A stretch of DNA of 16,265 bases from Campylobacterota bacterium. GTDB taxonomy: Bacteria; Campylobacterota; Campylobacteria; Campylobacterales; JAADDG01. Each line of letters opens with the position of its first letter. Position 1 is the first letter of the stretch. The stretch lies in the NCBI GenBank assembly GCA_013154075.1, contig JAADDG010000176.1, positions 1 through 16,265 on the forward strand, in the 5' to 3' direction. Positions 14,701 to 16,265 of the stretch are shown piece by piece. The translations under genes and the position numbers were made by a program. Under the pieces are notes generated by a model that saw only the letters and a list, made by a program, of their open reading frames with translations, ran no database searches and was not told where the DNA came from.

Positions 14701-14846
14701 ATAGAGAAGCCGATGAGAATGGTAAAAACTATTGGGTTGGAAAGCTAAATAACGGATATCCGAGAAGCAAAGTTATTTTGGACTTCGTTTATACGCCCGA
14801 ATTTGAGGGGTTGGCTAAAAAATATGACATTAAGGCTCATGACTGA
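11778..14846 (+). CDS. Secreted LVIVD beta-propeller - FN3x2 - DUF4214x2 protein, 1022 aa
   Basis: A Sec signal peptide spans 1-20 (cleavage after ASFA). Residues about 22-607 hold fourteen LVIVD-type repeats with a steady 42-residue period; each has a Y-x-Y-x-A-D strand, a GL/GI-x-I/V strand and a DISD turn. Fourteen repeats would make two seven-bladed propellers. Two FN3 domains follow (612-694, 699-780), sharing TWSD/TWND, NSNNETGFKIFR and IATVPAN. Two DUF4214 modules (785-894, 908-1018) end the protein, with RDADTGGVKYW-type signatures. LVIVD repeats occur in exported bacterial and archaeal surface proteins; no enzymatic motif is seen. AAAGGGGAAAAG precedes the ATG. The stop codon overlaps the ATG of the CitE-like gene by one base. 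The coding DNA is more AT-rich in the propeller than in the DUF4214 part. The product is likely a surface or extracellular binding or scaffold protein; its function is unknown. Confidence 0.88.
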   Translation: MKRKALVGLLLFWFATASFASQIIYSKVASFGGVYNDVVADSNYTYAATKNGLRIFDTSDKSDIKLISKVDTQKELKQIAYKDKYVYISAEDRTLNIINVSNPSSPVEYANIKTSGELTDFSINGNTLYITMADKGLEIINISGVISLQSVIDTNGTASAVTAEGDYAYVINKYKGMQIINVASKTNPSLAGFYPYTSPISNLAVKDNYVYFADGFNGIEVVDVSDKNNPVHFKTIDIGNYVYDVWINGDYLYAASGTGGLKIFDISDPNTPYAVGEYDSVGSARGVYSDGDYVYLADYDGGLDVLDISSSGSVYNPVLKDAYRVLASVDSVKVDGNYLYAADKKIGIKIFDISDEKNISEVGSLDTNGEAKDIFIDGDYLYVADGKKGLKIIDISDKTSPTLKGELNLPNNADALSVKVKNGMAYVAAGDDGVFMIDVSVPSYPTLKGSYDTEGTAKDLFVEGNYAFITDGMAGVKVIDISDDTYPLVASVDTDGYAMGIDIVGKYAYIADGGSGIEIINIEDPTNPILTGNNDIDADSYRQVAVSGNNAYVADDSDGIDVLDIADPFHPVYAGTYQTESLTYDVALNNSLVFIAGGSSGLRIIKITVMPAAPTALKLTVKDSRTIELTWSDNSNNETGFKIFRNGTLIATVPANTTTYTDKGLIPGMTYTYEVKATNSIGDSLPATATATTEGEPPSAPTNFKAYSVGSKSIKLTWNDNSNNETGFKIFRDSVLIATVPANSTSYIDTGLTKGKTYYYELRATNDKGDSDAVSAEAMPIDPKIELFVKRLYEKILNRPTPDPDGKKYWTEKLQNGATATSVAKSFFNSKEFVEANLNDTEFITRAYQTLLNRDPEPEGLVYWLKQMQVAGLNRNQVFYGLALSPEFSALCQESYGILAYDAADQREAFVERFYNLVLGRDADTGGVKYWTGELKSKRKTAADIANGFFFSPEFQSKGVGNEKFVEIAYRTLLNREADENGKNYWVGKLNNGYPRSKVILDFVYTPEFEGLAKKYDIKAHD
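13662..14006 (+). repeat. Tandem FN3-encoding duplication (two 84-bp conserved units, 261 bp apart)
   Basis: Segments 13662-13745 and 13923-14006 are near-identical over 84 bases, including an exact run of about 21 bases, and lie exactly 87 codons apart. This points to a fairly recent in-frame duplication of the FN3 domain. Confidence 0.75.
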
Positions 14847-15772
14847 TGATCTTTAAAGATCTATCGTTTTTAGAGAATCTAAAAGCTAAAGAGCTTTTAA
14901 AGTTTATCTCTTCAAAAAGGAAGCGAAAAAGCGATAAAAAGCTTTTTCGCTCCAATATGATGTTAAATCCTCTAAATTTAAAGCATTTAAATAAAATAGA
15001 TAATTTACCTGCTGATGTAATTACTTTAAATTTAGAAGATGGAATATCGAAAAATAGAAAAAAAGAAGCCCTCTATAAAATAGCCGTTTTTTTATCCAAT
15101 TTGGAAAGTTCGAACTCTTTTATTGTCGTTAGAGTAAATCCTCTTGATGAAGGAGGGGAGGAAGAGATAAAATTTTTAAACGATTTCTCTTTTGATGCCG
15201 TTAGGGTATCGAAGATAAAAACGCCTTTTGATATAGAAAAAGCTTTAAAATTGATATCTTTGGATAAAGAGCTTCATATTTCATTGGAGACAAAAGAGGC
15301 TTTTAGAGATATTCCTTCTTTGAAAATAGATAAGAGATTGACGGCGGCAAATTTGGGAATTTTGGATCTTTTGAACTCTTTGGGACTTTCTCAATCTATT
15401 TTGAATTTAAATAATCCTACTATTGATTATATTTTGAGTAAATTTTTGATAGATTGTAAAATAGCGGATATCTATCCTTTTTCTTTTATGTATCAGGATT
15501 ATAAAAATACGAAAGAGTTTGAAAAGTGGTGTTTGAAAGAAAAGGAGATGGGATATAATGCCAAAGCCTGTTTAGGGCCGGCTCAAGTGGAAATAGCAAA
15601 TAGGGTATTTGGCTTTGATGAGAAAGAGCTTAAGAAGGCTAAATATATAGTTGAAAAGTTTGAAGAGATGAGAGATAAAAATATAAACGGTTTTATGGAT
15701 GAGAAATTCGGTTTTATAGACGAGCCTATCTATAAAGACGCTCTTTTGGTGTTGGAAAAATATGGAAAATAA
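14846..15772 (+). CDS. Divergent CitE/HpcH-like (HpcH/HpaI aldolase family) protein, 308 aa
   Basis: The family includes the citrate lyase beta subunit and malyl- or citramalyl-CoA lyases: TIM barrels that cleave carbon-carbon bonds with a divalent metal. Visible landmarks in order are RSNMMLNP (35-42), LNLEDGIS (61-68), VRVNP (95-99), K123 at the usual PK position, LETKEA (147-152) with the metal-binding Glu, and LGILDLL (170-176) with the second acidic ligand. The last landmark is GYNAKACLGPAQV (236-248), where most relatives have G-x-x-G-K-x-x-I-H-P-x-Q. The His of that motif is missing, so substrate use probably differs. No citrate lyase alpha, gamma or cofactor genes are nearby. About 34 charged residues precede the family start. 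The ATG overlaps the previous stop (ATGA-type overlap), and the 3' end overlaps rsmH by 11 bases, so it is probably translationally coupled on both sides. The substrate is unknown. Confidence 0.8.
   Translation: MIFKDLSFLENLKAKELLKFISSKRKRKSDKKLFRSNMMLNPLNLKHLNKIDNLPADVITLNLEDGISKNRKKEALYKIAVFLSNLESSNSFIVVRVNPLDEGGEEEIKFLNDFSFDAVRVSKIKTPFDIEKALKLISLDKELHISLETKEAFRDIPSLKIDKRLTAANLGILDLLNSLGLSQSILNLNNPTIDYILSKFLIDCKIADIYPFSFMYQDYKNTKEFEKWCLKEKEMGYNAKACLGPAQVEIANRVFGFDEKELKKAKYIVEKFEEMRDKNINGFMDEKFGFIDEPIYKDALLVLEKYGK
14848..14951. repeat. Three consecutive inverted repeats at the start of the CitE-like gene
   Basis: GATCTTTAAAGATC (14848-14861) is a perfect palindrome. AAAAGCT/AGCTTTT (14881-14887, 14892-14898) has a 4-base loop, and AGCGAAAAAGC/GCTTTTTCGCT (14922-14932, 14941-14951) an 8-base loop. 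All lie within the first 36 codons. Confidence 0.6.
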
Positions 15773-16265
15773 TCTGAAATCTCCTCATATTCCCGTACTT
15801 TTAGATGAAGTGGTGAATGTTTTTAAAGATATAAAAGACGGCTATATTATAGACGCTACCGTCGGGTATGGAGGGCATTCAGAAGCTATTTTAAAATCAA
15901 ATCCGAATATCAAAATGATTTGCAATGACAGAGACGAAGAAGCGATAGAGTTTTCTAAAAGAAGGTTAGAAAAATTCAAAGATAGAGTTATTTTTGAAAA
16001 TTTGCCTTTCTCTAAAATCATCAAAAAATATGAGAATTTTCCTCTAAGAGGGATTTTAGCGGATATCGGTGTGTCTTCTTTGCAGCTGGATAAAAAAGAG
16101 AGGGGATTTGCTTTCGATAGTGAAGTTTTGGATATGAGAATGGATAGAAATTCTCCTTTGAGTGCTTATGAAGTGGTAAACGATTATCCTGTCGAAAAGC
16201 TTCAAGAGATTTTTAAAAAGTATGGAGAGGTTAAAGAGTATAAAAAAGCCGCTTTGATTATAGAT
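15762..16265 (+). CDS. rsmH: 16S rRNA (cytosine-1402-N4)-methyltransferase RsmH, 5' part
   Basis: RsmH (MraW) methylates N4 of C1402 in the 16S rRNA decoding centre using S-adenosylmethionine. The first 168 codons are present and the frame is still open at the window edge; the full protein is usually about 300 aa. The N-terminus SPHIPVLLDEVV is the family hallmark. It is followed by the SAM motif DATVGYGGHS (about residues 29-38), an acidic loop NDRDEEAI, and the signature LADIGVSSLQLD then RGFAFD and LDMRMD. The ATG at 15762 lies inside the end of the CitE-like gene (11-base overlap), with only a weak GGA upstream, which suggests coupling to translation of that gene. In many bacteria rsmH heads the division and cell wall cluster; here what follows is outside the window. 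Confidence 0.96.
   Translation, partial: MENNLKSPHIPVLLDEVVNVFKDIKDGYIIDATVGYGGHSEAILKSNPNIKMICNDRDEEAIEFSKRRLEKFKDRVIFENLPFSKIIKKYENFPLRGILADIGVSSLQLDKKERGFAFDSEVLDMRMDRNSPLSAYEVVNDYPVEKLQEIFKKYGEVKEYKKAALIID

Noticed and set aside
14952..14962. Internal start of the CitE-like gene at Met38/Met39
   Set aside because: It would remove the conserved Arg-Ser at residues 35-36 that opens the family core, and the ATG at 14846 is coupled to the upstream stop.

Overview
The window reads as a chromosomal segment of a motile, AT-rich Campylobacterota (epsilonproteobacterial) species. The evidence is the family-level look of AcnB, FlgL and FtsK, the flgL-ftsK gene order (which I recall from Campylobacter jejuni), a flagellar sigma-28 promoter of textbook spacing, and RsmH. 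The genus cannot be fixed from sequence alone; a free-living or vent-type lineage is possible but is only a guess.

Layout. From 1 to 1373 (+) there is a tight cluster of a 75-aa unknown, a 109-aa protein with a LETM1-like hydrophobic motif, and a YmdB-family metallophosphoesterase, closed by a bidirectional terminator. On the minus strand from 1408 to 3183 lies a secreted protein built of a Ser/Gly-rich stretch, a fibronectin type III (FN3) domain and DUF4214 repeats. Next, also on minus, is acnB (3383-5956), with an upstream region carrying four helically phased GTAACT boxes. A decayed VapC/PIN-type toxin gene (6192-6429, +) that still has a good promoter and a 13-bp inverted repeat sits between acnB and ftsK. 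The ftsK gene appears to start at a non-canonical AUU codon. It lies downstream of flgL, which has a sigma-28 promoter.

Divergently, from 10967 on plus, come an HU gene with a strong terminator, tRNA-Leu(CAA), and an AT-rich 345-bp regulatory gap. Then follows a 1022-aa secreted protein with fourteen 42-residue LVIVD beta-propeller repeats, two FN3 domains and two DUF4214 modules. It overlaps by one base a divergent CitE/HpcH-like gene, which in turn overlaps the start of rsmH; rsmH runs off the window.

How the parts relate. Most genes are housekeeping: TCA cycle, chromosome translocation and division, nucleoid, flagellar hook junction, rRNA methylation. The unusual material is the pair of secreted proteins sharing an FN3-DUF4214 C-terminal architecture, one of them a predicted double propeller. 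They look like products of a lineage-specific family of modular surface or exported proteins of unknown role. No CRISPR array, insertion sequence, integrase or phage gene is visible.
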